Origin: an uncultured Burkholderiales bacterium
GTDB lineage: Bacteria; Pseudomonadota; Gammaproteobacteria; Burkholderiales; Burkholderiaceae_C
Assembly (NCBI GenBank): GCA_903856995.1
Contig: CAIODK010000095.1
Location: 1 to 26,218 of the forward strand
Length of the DNA stretch: 26,218 bases
Direction: 5' to 3'
Part shown: in pieces, positions 15,394 to 23,045 of the stretch
Numbering within the stretch: position 1 is the first letter of the stretch
Layout: each line of letters opens with the position of its first letter
Notes under the pieces: model-generated
What the model saw: the letters and a program-made list of their open reading frames with translations, nothing else
The model's database searches: none
Told to the model about the DNA's origin: nothing
Position numbers and translations under genes: made by a program

Positions 15394-15422
15394 TTTTTGG
15401 TCTAAGGCGCGGATGTTAAAAT
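15394..15422 (+). promoter_or_regulatory. Candidate mraZ promoter
   Basis: TTTTTG (15394-15399), a 17-bp spacer, then TAAAAT (15417-15422), in the AT-rich part of the 304-bp gene-free stretch 15280-15583. The -10 box is good, the -35 is weak. If used, the leader to mraZ is about 155 nt and would contain the palindrome at 15444 and the four repeats at 15491. A promoter closer to the repeats cannot be excluded. Confidence 0.35.
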
Positions 15423-15443
15423 CGCTGTAAGTTGTTGATTTCA

Positions 15444-15458
15444 TTAGAAAAATTCTAA
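15444..15458. repeat. Perfect 6-3-6 inverted repeat upstream of mraZ
   Basis: TTAGAA, AAA, TTCTAA. The arms are too short and AT-rich for a terminator, so if it means anything it would be a protein-binding site. It sits between the candidate mraZ promoter and the MraZ-like repeats. It could be chance in AT-rich DNA. Confidence 0.3.
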
Positions 15459-15490
15459 ATGTGAGCGTTCAGAACACGTTTTCCTGATAC

Positions 15491-15525
15491 AGTGCAAATA
15501 AGTGCAATTAAGTGGTGAAAAGTGC
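15491..15525 (+). promoter_or_regulatory. Putative MraZ operator: four AGTGC/G direct repeats at 10-bp period
   Basis: AGTGC at 15491, AGTGC at 15501, AGTGG at 15511 and AGTGC at 15521, each separated by 5 bp of AT-rich sequence, so all face the same side of the helix. MraZ is known to bind short direct repeats upstream of its own gene: TGGGN with 5-bp spacers in E. coli, and AAAGTG-type repeats at 10-bp period in Mycoplasma. The spacing and the AAGTG core fit that pattern. The last repeat ends 58 bp before the mraZ start. Confidence 0.7.
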
Positions 15526-15583
15526 CTTTGGCCTTTTTGTTGCTGATTGTTTGTATTGTTTGCCAAGGGAAAAGGTCGCCAAC

Positions 15584-16012
15584 GTGTTCCAGGGTGCTTC
15601 ATCGCTGAGTCTTGACGCCAAAGGTCGTTTGTCGGTGCCAACGCGGCATCGCGACGTCTTGAGCGCGACTGCGGCTGGGCAGCTGACGATCACGCGCCAC
15701 CCCCATGGCTGTTTGATGATCTTCCCGCGCACGGAGTGGGAGAAGTTCCGCGAACGCATTGCGGCGCTTCCGATGAGTGCGCAATGGTGGAAGCGCATTT
15801 TCTTGGGTAACGCGATGGACATGGAGATGGACGGCACAGGTCGTGTCCTCATCTCGCCAGAGTTACGGGCTGCGGCGGGGATCAGCAAAGACACCATGCT
15901 GCTGGGTATGGGCAACCACTTTGAACTTTGGGACAAGGCGACCTACGAGTCGCAAGAGGCCCAAGCCATGCAGGGCGACATGCCCGATGTGTTCAAGGAA
16001 TTTTCTTTTTAA
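15584..16012 (+). CDS. mraZ: Transcriptional regulator MraZ
   Basis: A 142-residue DNA-binding protein, first gene of the dcw cluster, which represses or tunes the cluster by binding repeats upstream of its own gene. It has two tandem MraZ half-domains, each with the DxxxR motif: Asp11-Arg15 in SLDAKGRLSVPTRHR and Asp83-Arg87 in EMDGTGRVLISPELR. The protein forms rings that bind direct repeats. The start is GTG at 15584, giving the family N-terminus (M)FQGASSLSLD, with AAGGGAAAAGG about 9 nt before it; an upstream ATG at 15512 falls inside the operator and adds residues not seen in the family. A 9-bp gap separates it from rsmH. Confidence 0.93.
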   Translation: MFQGASSLSLDAKGRLSVPTRHRDVLSATAAGQLTITRHPHGCLMIFPRTEWEKFRERIAALPMSAQWWKRIFLGNAMDMEMDGTGRVLISPELRAAAGISKDTMLLGMGNHFELWDKATYESQEAQAMQGDMPDVFKEFSF

Positions 16013-16021
16013 AGGATAACG

Positions 16022-16939
16022 GTGGATACGCCATGGCAGCACACCACCGTCCTACTCAGCGAAGCTGTCGACGCCCTCGACATTCAGCCGGACGGAACCT
16101 ATGTAGACGCGACCTTTGGTCGTGGCGGGCATTCCCGTCTGATCTTATCGAGGCTCTCGCCCAAGGGGCGTTTGATCGCCTTCGACAAAGATTTGGATGC
16201 CATTGCGGCAGCACAAGACATACAAGACCCACGTTTCTCGATTCGTCACCAAGGCTTCACGCATTTGGATGAATTGGAGGCGGGGTCGATCGACGGCGTG
16301 CTGATGGATTTGGGGGTGAGCTCACCTCAAATCGACAACCCAGCGCGCGGGTTCTCTTTTCGAAACGACGGTCCTCTGGACATGCGCATGGACACAACAC
16401 GTGGCCAGAGTGTGTCGGAGTGGCTGGTTGATGCAGAAGTCCAACACATCGCGGAGGTGATACGTGAATATGGCGAAGAACGGTTTGCTTTACAGATTGC
16501 AAAGGCGATTGATGCTCGCCGACAAGAACGGGGCGTGCCTACATCCACCTCTGAACTGGCCAAGCTCGTGGCTGACACGGTCAAAACCCGCGAGCCGGGC
16601 AAGGACCCTGCAACGCGCACATTTCAGGCTTTTCGGATTTTCATCAATGCCGAGCTTGAGGAGTTGCAACAGGCGTTAACGGGGTCGTTGCAGGTGTTGC
16701 GCCCTGGGGGGCGATTGGCTGTCATCAGTTTCCATTCATTGGAGGATCGCATCGTCAAGCAGTTCATCACGCAGCATTCGCGTGAGGTGTATGACCGACG
16801 GGCGCCGTTTGCCGCGCCTAAGGTGATGGACTTCAAAGCGATTGAGCGTATCAAGCCCAGTGCTGCCGAAGTGGCGGGTAACCCCCGTTCGCGCAGCGCC
16901 ATCATGCGAGTGGCTGAACGCTTAGGAGTTGGCGCATGA
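16022..16939 (+). CDS. rsmH: 16S rRNA m4C1402 methyltransferase RsmH (MraW)
   Basis: A 305-residue SAM-dependent enzyme that methylates N4 of C1402 in the 16S rRNA P site. The N-terminus HTTVLLSEAVDAL is the family start. The SAM-binding motif VDATFGRGGHS is at residues 28-38, DGVLMDLGVSSPQID follows, and RGFSFRNDGPLDMRMD is the family signature. VISFHSLEDRIVKQF near residue 240 is also typical. The length is normal. The start is GTG at 16022 after AAAGGATAAC. The gene ends overlapping ftsL by 4 bp. Confidence 0.96.
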   Translation: MDTPWQHTTVLLSEAVDALDIQPDGTYVDATFGRGGHSRLILSRLSPKGRLIAFDKDLDAIAAAQDIQDPRFSIRHQGFTHLDELEAGSIDGVLMDLGVSSPQIDNPARGFSFRNDGPLDMRMDTTRGQSVSEWLVDAEVQHIAEVIREYGEERFALQIAKAIDARRQERGVPTSTSELAKLVADTVKTREPGKDPATRTFQAFRIFINAELEELQQALTGSLQVLRPGGRLAVISFHSLEDRIVKQFITQHSREVYDRRAPFAAPKVMDFKAIERIKPSAAEVAGNPRSRSAIMRVAERLGVGA

Positions 16940-17241
16940 GCCGCGTGAGCGTGTTGCTGATGATCGCCGTGATGGCGAGCGCGCTGTATTTGGTGCGAAC
17001 GCAATACGAGTCGCGTTCGCTCACCACGGACATTGACCGCGCAACCAGCGAAGCACGCCGCCTAGAAACAGAAAACGACCGTTTGGATGTGGAGCGCCGT
17101 GCGCAAGCCACGCCACTGCGTGTCGAAAAATTAGCGCGTGAACAACTCCACATGCGCACCATCACGCCAGCTATCACGCACTACGCCACCATGAATGGTG
17201 CTGCAGCGGCTTCAGCAGCTTCAGGGGAGGCTCACCCATGA
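16936..17241 (+). CDS. ftsL: Cell division protein FtsL
   Basis: A 101-residue bitopic protein. A short cytoplasmic start is followed by one membrane span at residues about 4-22 (VSVLLMIAVMASALYLV), then a periplasmic coiled coil (residues about 30-65) rich in Arg/Glu with heptad spacing (LTTDIDRATSEARRLETEN). FtsL forms a complex with FtsB and FtsQ that activates FtsW-FtsI at the septum. Sequence conservation in this family is low, so position between rsmH and ftsI carries much of the call. It overlaps both neighbours by 4 bp (ATGA). The last about 20 residues are Ala-rich and probably disordered. Confidence 0.92.
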   Translation: MSRVSVLLMIAVMASALYLVRTQYESRSLTTDIDRATSEARRLETENDRLDVERRAQATPLRVEKLAREQLHMRTITPAITHYATMNGAAAASAASGEAHP

Positions 17242-18974
17242 GCAGCCGTAGCGTGCAATACACCTCTAGCCCCTTGCTCGCTAGCAAGACGCCCATCTGG
17301 CGCAGCCAGTTCATCGTGGCCGTCATTGCTGCGGGTTTCTTGGGCTTGGTGGCGCGCGCTGCGTATGTGCAGGTCATAGACAACGCGTTCTTCAAGCGTC
17401 AAGGCACTGTGCGTTTTGTGCGCACCTTAGATTTGCCAGCCAACCGCGGCCGCATCTTGGACCGCAATGGCAACATCTTGGCCTCGAGCGTGCCGGTGCC
17501 AAGCATTTGGGCCAACCCCGAAGACATCGAGCGCGATCCCGTCAAGCTCAAAGCCTTGGCCAAGTTGTTGGGCATGAGCTCGGCTGAACTGGACAAGAAG
17601 TTAAAAGACGAAGACAAGATTTTTGTTTGGCTCAAACGTCAGGTGGACGAATCGGTGGCCAAAGACATTGCGGCTTTGAAGATCAAAGGCGTCTATGACC
17701 GCAAAGAGTACAAACGCATTTACCCAGAGGGTGAGTCCGTCGCGCACGTGGTGGGGTTCACCAATGTGGAGAACTTAGGCCAAGAGGGCGTGGAGCTCGC
17801 CTTCAATAAGGCGCTGGGTGGTAAGGCGGGTTCTCGTCGCGTCATCAAAGACCGTTTGGGTCGCGTCGTGGAAGACATTGGCGAAATGGTGCCGCCCTTG
17901 GATGGCCAAGATTTGCAGTTGAGTATCGACAGCAAGGTCCAATACTTTGCCTACGAAAAAATCAAAGAAACCGTGATTGCCAACAAGGCTGCCGCAGGCA
18001 GTGTGGTGGTCTTGGATGTGAAGACGGGGGAGGTGTTGGCATTGGTCAACTACCCCAGTTATTCACCTGGCAAGCGGGGTAGTTTGAGTGGCGCACAACT
18101 GCGTAACCGAGCGCTCACCGACACGTTTGAACCTGGATCCACCATGAAGCCACTCGTGGTGGGTTTGGCTTTGGAAAAGGGCATTGTCAAACCTGAGACC
18201 TTGATTCAAACCGCGCCTGGTTATTTGCAAATGGGTACGGCCAAGATCACCGATGCACACCCTCACGGTGTGTTGAGTGTGAATGAGGTGATCCAGAAAT
18301 CAAGCAACGTCGGCACGGTCAAGATTGCCATGCAAATGCAACCCCGCGACATGTGGGAAGTGTTCACGCAAGTTGGTTTGGGGCAAAAGCCACAGGTGCC
18401 GTTCCCAGGTGCTGTGGCTGGCAAGGTGCGGGCTTATAAAACATGGCGTCCGATCGAGCAAGCCACGATGAGCTATGGCTATGGTTTGTCGACAAGTTTG
18501 TTTCAGTTGGCACAGGCCTACACCGTGTTTGCACACGACGGCGAGATGATCCCGATGAGTTTGGTCAAGACCAACCAAAACGTTGCAGGTGCGCGCGTGT
18601 TCACGTCGCACAACGCTGCAGCCATTCGCAATATGCTGCACATGGTGACCATTCAAGGTGGTACCGCGCCAAAGGCTCAGACCATGGGTTATTCCGTGGG
18701 CGGCAAAACGGGCACGGCACACAAAGTCGAAGGCAAGGGTTACGCGAGCAAAAAATACCGAGGCTTTTTTGTGGGCATTGCCCCCATCGACAACCCACGC
18801 ATCGTGGTGGCTGTGATGGTGGATGAGCCTACCAACGGCGCTTACTTTGGTGGTGATGTGGCAGCACCGGTGTTTAGCCAAACCGTGCAACAAACCTTGC
18901 GCATGATGGGCGTGCAGCCCGACATGGCAGTCAAACCCCAAGTGGTGACCCAAGTTGAAAAGGAGTCCTTCTGA
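17238..18974 (+). CDS. ftsI: Septal peptidoglycan transpeptidase FtsI (PBP3)
   Basis: A 578-residue class B penicillin-binding protein that cross-links septal peptidoglycan in the periplasm, paired with FtsW. One N-terminal membrane anchor lies at residues about 30-50 (FIVAVIAAGFLGLVARAAYV). The pedestal domain follows with NRGRILDRNGNILASS. The transpeptidase domain has all three active-site motifs: Ser301-Thr-Met-Lys304 (SxxK, nucleophile), Ser355-Ser-Asn357 (SxN) and Lys490-Thr-Gly-Thr493 (KTG). The length is normal. It overlaps ftsL by 4 bp and murE by 1 bp (TGATG). Confidence 0.96.
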   Translation: MSSRSVQYTSSPLLASKTPIWRSQFIVAVIAAGFLGLVARAAYVQVIDNAFFKRQGTVRFVRTLDLPANRGRILDRNGNILASSVPVPSIWANPEDIERDPVKLKALAKLLGMSSAELDKKLKDEDKIFVWLKRQVDESVAKDIAALKIKGVYDRKEYKRIYPEGESVAHVVGFTNVENLGQEGVELAFNKALGGKAGSRRVIKDRLGRVVEDIGEMVPPLDGQDLQLSIDSKVQYFAYEKIKETVIANKAAAGSVVVLDVKTGEVLALVNYPSYSPGKRGSLSGAQLRNRALTDTFEPGSTMKPLVVGLALEKGIVKPETLIQTAPGYLQMGTAKITDAHPHGVLSVNEVIQKSSNVGTVKIAMQMQPRDMWEVFTQVGLGQKPQVPFPGAVAGKVRAYKTWRPIEQATMSYGYGLSTSLFQLAQAYTVFAHDGEMIPMSLVKTNQNVAGARVFTSHNAAAIRNMLHMVTIQGGTAPKAQTMGYSVGGKTGTAHKVEGKGYASKKYRGFFVGIAPIDNPRIVVAVMVDEPTNGAYFGGDVAAPVFSQTVQQTLRMMGVQPDMAVKPQVVTQVEKESF

Positions 18975-20470
18975 TGAAGCGGCTCCATAGCCCACAAGAC
19001 GCCGCGCAGTGGCTGCGCAGCCAAGTGCGTGGCGCGTTGCACACGGACAGCCGTCGTGTCGGTGCGGGTGACGGCTTCGTCGCGTGGCCGGGTGGCGTGA
19101 CCGATGGCCGTGAATATGTCGTGTCTGCATTGAAGCAGGGTGGCGTCGCCTGTGTGGTGGAGCAATCGGGTGCGGACGCCTTTGCTTGGGGCGACAACGA
19201 TGCGATCGCCACCTATGAAGATTTGAAAGCGGCCAGCGGACTGATCGCTGCCGCGTATTACGAACAACCTAGCCAAGTGGTAGACGTGGTGGCCATCACC
19301 GGCACCAACGGTAAAACCTCCACCGCATGGTGGCTGGCGCATGCCATGCAAAACCTAGGCAAGCGTTGCGCCATCGTGGGCACCTTGGGCATGGGCGAAG
19401 TGGGACAACTCGAAGTGACCGGCATGACCACGCCGGACCCTGTGATGTTGCAAGCGCGCTTGCGAGACATGGCCGATGCCGGTGTCAACGCTTGCGCGAT
19501 AGAGGCTTCTTCCATTGGCTTGGCGGAGCATCGTCTAGATGGCACACGGGTGCGCGTGGCCATGTTCACCAATTTCACGCAAGACCATTTGGACTACCAC
19601 GGCGACATGGCCAACTACTGGCAAGCCAAGTTGGCTTTGTTCAGTTGGGCAGGTTTGCAAGCGGCGGTGGTAAATGTGGACGACACACACGGCGCGGCCT
19701 TGGCAAAACAACTGCAAGCACGCGGCGATGTGGGCGTTTGGACGGTGTCATGCCTCGCGGACGCGCTCACGGGTGCGCAACACATCGTGGCCCGTCGCAT
19801 CGAACACGGCGCATTGGGTTTGAGCTTTGAAGTGACTGAGGGCGACGAGGTGCATGCACTCGACACCCAATTGGTGGGTCATTACAACGTCAGCAATGTA
19901 TTGGGTGTGATCGCTTGTTTGCGGGCCATGGGCTTCAGCTTGGCGGATGGCGTGCAAGCGTGTCGCAGTTTGCCGGCTGTACCCGGTCGCATGCAAACAG
20001 TGGGTGAGGTCGGTGAACCGTTGGTGGTGGTGGACTATGCCCACACGCCCGATGCTGTGGCACAAGCCGTGCAAGCCTTGTTGCCGCTCGCGCAGTCGCG
20101 CGGGGGTGAGTTGACCTGTGTAATCGGCTGCGGCGGTGACCGTGATGTTGCCAAACGCCCCTTGATGGCGGCCGCTGCAGAGCAACATGCCCAGCATGTG
20201 GTGCTGACCAGTGACAACCCGCGCAGTGAAGATCCGCAAATTATTTTGAATCACATGCTGGCAGGTATGCAGCATGCGCAGCGCGCCATCGTCATCGCCG
20301 ACCGTGCGCAAGCCATTGCCCATAGCGTGCAACATGCGCGTGTGCAGGACGTGGTGTTGGTGGCAGGCAAGGGCCATGAAGACTACCAAGACATCGCCGG
20401 CGTGAAACACCCGTTCAGTGATGTGCTGCACGCACGTGAAGCGCTGTCGCAAAGGAGGTCGCATGTCTGA
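18974..20470 (+). CDS. murE: UDP-MurNAc-tripeptide ligase MurE (meso-DAP type)
   Basis: A 498-residue cytoplasmic ligase that adds meso-diaminopimelate to UDP-MurNAc-L-Ala-D-Glu with ATP. The N-terminal domain has LHTDSRRVGAGDGFVAWPG. The ATP-binding motif is GTNGKTS with Lys114. The central domain has TNFTQDHLDYHGDM. The C-terminal domain has Asp414-Asn-Pro-Arg417 in DNPRSEDP, the motif that picks meso-DAP over lysine. GCGGDRDVAKRP and GKGHEDYQ are family motifs. The substrate choice matters because dapF in this window is broken. It starts 1 bp inside the ftsI stop and overlaps murF by 8 bp. Confidence 0.96.
   Translation: MKRLHSPQDAAQWLRSQVRGALHTDSRRVGAGDGFVAWPGGVTDGREYVVSALKQGGVACVVEQSGADAFAWGDNDAIATYEDLKAASGLIAAAYYEQPSQVVDVVAITGTNGKTSTAWWLAHAMQNLGKRCAIVGTLGMGEVGQLEVTGMTTPDPVMLQARLRDMADAGVNACAIEASSIGLAEHRLDGTRVRVAMFTNFTQDHLDYHGDMANYWQAKLALFSWAGLQAAVVNVDDTHGAALAKQLQARGDVGVWTVSCLADALTGAQHIVARRIEHGALGLSFEVTEGDEVHALDTQLVGHYNVSNVLGVIACLRAMGFSLADGVQACRSLPAVPGRMQTVGEVGEPLVVVDYAHTPDAVAQAVQALLPLAQSRGGELTCVIGCGGDRDVAKRPLMAAAAEQHAQHVVLTSDNPRSEDPQIILNHMLAGMQHAQRAIVIADRAQAIAHSVQHARVQDVVLVAGKGHEDYQDIAGVKHPFSDVLHAREALSQRRSHV
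20451..20459 (+). promoter_or_regulatory. Strong ribosome-binding site of murF
   Basis: AAAGGAGGT, a near-perfect match to the anti-Shine-Dalgarno, lies 3 nt before the ATG at 20463. It sets the murF start inside the murE end rather than at the ATG nine bases later. It is the strongest such site I noticed in the window. Confidence 0.8.
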
Positions 20471-21872
20471 CATGAACCTCAGTTTGAAACAAATCAACCC
20501 ATGGCTGACAGGCGCACAACTGCATGGTGACGCTGACTTATCCATTCAACGTGTCAACACCGACAGCCGTACCTGCCAAGCGGGCGACTTGTTTGTGGCA
20601 CTCCAAGGTGAACGCTTTGACGCGAACAACTTCCTGCCACAAGTCGCGGCCAGCGGTGCCAGCGCTGCCTTGGTACATCACGGTTTAGAGGCCGCCCAAT
20701 TGGCGGGGTTTGAAGTGGCAGACACGCGCATCGCTTTGGGTCAATTGGCCAAAGGCTGGCGCAGCCAATTCACCTTGCCCGTGATTGCCGTGACCGGTAG
20801 CAACGGCAAAACAACGGTGACCCAAATGATTGCCAGCATCTTGCGCGCAGGATTTGGCGAAGATGCTTTGGCCACGCAAGGTAATTTGAACAACGACATT
20901 GGCGTGCCGCAAACATTGTTGCGTCTGCGCGCACATCACCGTGCTGCGGTGGTGGAGCTGGGCATGAACCACCCAGGTGAAATCATGGGCTTGGCGGATA
21001 TGACCCAAGCCACGGTGGCTTTGGTGAACAACGCGCAACGCGAACACCAAGAGTACTTAGCCAGCGTCGAAGCGGTGGCGCAAGAAAATGGTGAAGTGAT
21101 TCGAGCCTTGCCGGCTCACGGCATCGCTGTATTCCCTGCCCACGACGCATACACGCCTCTGTGGCAACGCTTGGCGGGCGATCGCGCGTGCATGCGTTTC
21201 TCCATGACGGGCGAAGCCGAGGTGCAGTTGCTCACGGCGCAATGGCTAAACAGCCACTGGGCGGTCGAGGCGAAAACACCTGCGGGCGTGTTGTGCATGC
21301 ACTTGAAGATCGCGGGTCGTCACAACGTGGGCAATGCGCTTGCCGCTGCCGCCTGTGCATTGGCGGGCGGTGTGCCGTTGGATGTGATTGCGCAAGGCCT
21401 GAATACGTTTGAGCCTGTGCAGGGCCGATCACGCGCGTTTGACATTCACTGCCAAGGCCGCGGTATCACCGTGGTGGACGACACCTACAACGCCAACCCA
21501 GACTCGGTGCGTGCCGCGATTGATGTGTTGGCCGAGCTGCCGGCACCACGTTTATTGGTATTGGGTGACATGGGTGAGGTCGGCACACAAGGCCCAGAGT
21601 TCCACCAAGAAGTGGGCTTGCACGCTGCGCAGATGGGCATAGACCACGTGTTGTGTTTGGGTGAGTTGGCTGCGTTTACGGCGCAAGCCTGTGGCGCAAA
21701 AGCCCAGCATCTGGACAGCATTGACGCTCTCAACAACGCCGTCACACAACGGTTGCCGCAACTCGGCAGTGTGTTGGTCAAAGGATCTCGCTTCATGAAG
21801 ATGGAGCGCGTGATCGCGGCGATCCAAACCTGTCACGACAACTCTAAAAAGGAAACGACACCATGCTGTTGA
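20463..21872 (+). CDS. murF: UDP-MurNAc-tripeptide--D-Ala-D-Ala ligase MurF
   Basis: A 469-residue cytoplasmic ligase that completes the UDP-MurNAc-pentapeptide by adding D-Ala-D-Ala. The N-terminal domain has VNTDSRTCQAGDLFVALQGERFDAN (described in two parts: TDSR and the GDLFVALxGExFD motif). The ATP-binding loop is TGSNGKTT with Lys116. NLNNDIGVPQTLL and VVELGMNHPGEI follow, and DDTYNANPDSVRAA marks the C-terminal domain. The length is normal. The start is fixed by the strong ribosome-binding site at 20451. It overlaps murE by 8 bp and mraY by 10 bp. Confidence 0.96.
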   Translation: MSDMNLSLKQINPWLTGAQLHGDADLSIQRVNTDSRTCQAGDLFVALQGERFDANNFLPQVAASGASAALVHHGLEAAQLAGFEVADTRIALGQLAKGWRSQFTLPVIAVTGSNGKTTVTQMIASILRAGFGEDALATQGNLNNDIGVPQTLLRLRAHHRAAVVELGMNHPGEIMGLADMTQATVALVNNAQREHQEYLASVEAVAQENGEVIRALPAHGIAVFPAHDAYTPLWQRLAGDRACMRFSMTGEAEVQLLTAQWLNSHWAVEAKTPAGVLCMHLKIAGRHNVGNALAAAACALAGGVPLDVIAQGLNTFEPVQGRSRAFDIHCQGRGITVVDDTYNANPDSVRAAIDVLAELPAPRLLVLGDMGEVGTQGPEFHQEVGLHAAQMGIDHVLCLGELAAFTAQACGAKAQHLDSIDALNNAVTQRLPQLGSVLVKGSRFMKMERVIAAIQTCHDNSKKETTPCC

Positions 21873-23041
21873 CCTTAGCCCAATGGCTGCAAACCATCTC
21901 GCCAGAATTTGGTTACTTCCGCGTGTTTCAGTACCTCACCTTCCGTGCGGTGATGGCCGCGTTGACAGCCTTGTTGATCGGCTTGGTGGCCGGCCCCTTT
22001 GTGATCCGTCGCTTGGCAGCGCTCAAGATTGGGCAGCCAATTCGTGAATACGCCATGCAATCACATTTAGCCAAGAGCGGTACCCCCACCATGGGCGGCG
22101 TGTTGATCTTGATGGGCATTGCTGTGTCCACCTTGCTGTGGGCAGATTTATCCAATCGTTTTGTTTGGATCGTGCTGATCGTCACCTTGGGATTTGGTGC
22201 GATTGGTTGGGTCGATGACTGGCGCAAAGTGGTCAACAAAGACCCAGAGGGCATGCGTTCTCGCGAGAAGTACATGTGGCAATCCATCATTGGTTTGGTG
22301 GCCGCTTTGTATTTGGTATTCAGCATTTCTGAGAGCAGCAACTTGCGCGTGTTGGAGCTGTTCTACACCTGGGTGAAGTCAGGCTTCGATGTGAACCTGC
22401 CACCGAAAGCCGGTTTGCTCTTGCCCTTCATCAAAGAAGTGAGCTACCCACTGGGCGTGTTCGGTTTTGTGATCATGACCTACTTGGTCATCGTAGGCTC
22501 TAGCAATGCGGTGAACCTGACCGATGGTTTGGATGGCTTGGCCATCATGCCGGTGGTGTTGGTGGGCTCAGCGCTCGGTGTGTTCGCCTATGTGACGGGT
22601 AGTTCGGTGTATTCCAAATACCTGTTGTTCCCCTACATCCCGGGTTCAGGCGAATTGATGATTTTCTGTGCCGCGATGGCCGGTGCTGGCTTGGCGTTTT
22701 TGTGGTTCAACACGCACCCTGCACAAGTGTTCATGGGTGACGTGGGGGCGTTGGCATTGGGTGCGGCGCTCGGCACGATTGCCGTGATCGTTCGACAAGA
22801 AATTGTGCTGGCGATCATGGGTGGCATCTTTGTGGTGGAAGCGTTGTCGGTCATGTTGCAAGTCACGTACTTTAAATACACCAAGAAAAAATATGGCCAA
22901 GGCCAACGGATTTTAAAAATGGCACCGCTGCACCACCACTTTGAGAAAAGTGGTTGGAAAGAAACGCAAGTGGTGGTGCGCTTCTGGATCATCACCATGC
23001 TGCTGTGCTTGGTGGGTCTGTCTACCTTGAAGCTGAGATAA
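21863..23041 (+). CDS. mraY: Phospho-MurNAc-pentapeptide transferase MraY
   Basis: A 392-residue inner-membrane enzyme that moves phospho-MurNAc-pentapeptide to undecaprenyl phosphate, making lipid I. It has about ten hydrophobic spans. Conserved cytoplasmic residues are present: Asp118-Asp119 in GWVDDWRKV, Asp221 and Asp224 in NLTDGLDGLA, and His357-359 in APLHHHFEKSGW. The KSGTPTMGGVLIL motif near the N-terminus is also typical. The length is slightly above E. coli MraY (360), mainly in a loop near residues 165-185. The start is ATG at 21863 after AAAAAGGAAA. It overlaps murF by 10 bp; murD starts 4 bp after it. Confidence 0.96.
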   Translation: MLLTLAQWLQTISPEFGYFRVFQYLTFRAVMAALTALLIGLVAGPFVIRRLAALKIGQPIREYAMQSHLAKSGTPTMGGVLILMGIAVSTLLWADLSNRFVWIVLIVTLGFGAIGWVDDWRKVVNKDPEGMRSREKYMWQSIIGLVAALYLVFSISESSNLRVLELFYTWVKSGFDVNLPPKAGLLLPFIKEVSYPLGVFGFVIMTYLVIVGSSNAVNLTDGLDGLAIMPVVLVGSALGVFAYVTGSSVYSKYLLFPYIPGSGELMIFCAAMAGAGLAFLWFNTHPAQVFMGDVGALALGAALGTIAVIVRQEIVLAIMGGIFVVEALSVMLQVTYFKYTKKKYGQGQRILKMAPLHHHFEKSGWKETQVVVRFWIITMLLCLVGLSTLKLR

Positions 23042-23045
23042 GAAG

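Noticed and set aside
15512..15583. An ATG-started extension of mraZ
   Set aside because: It starts within the repeat operator and adds residues before FQGASSLSLD, where MraZ proteins normally begin.
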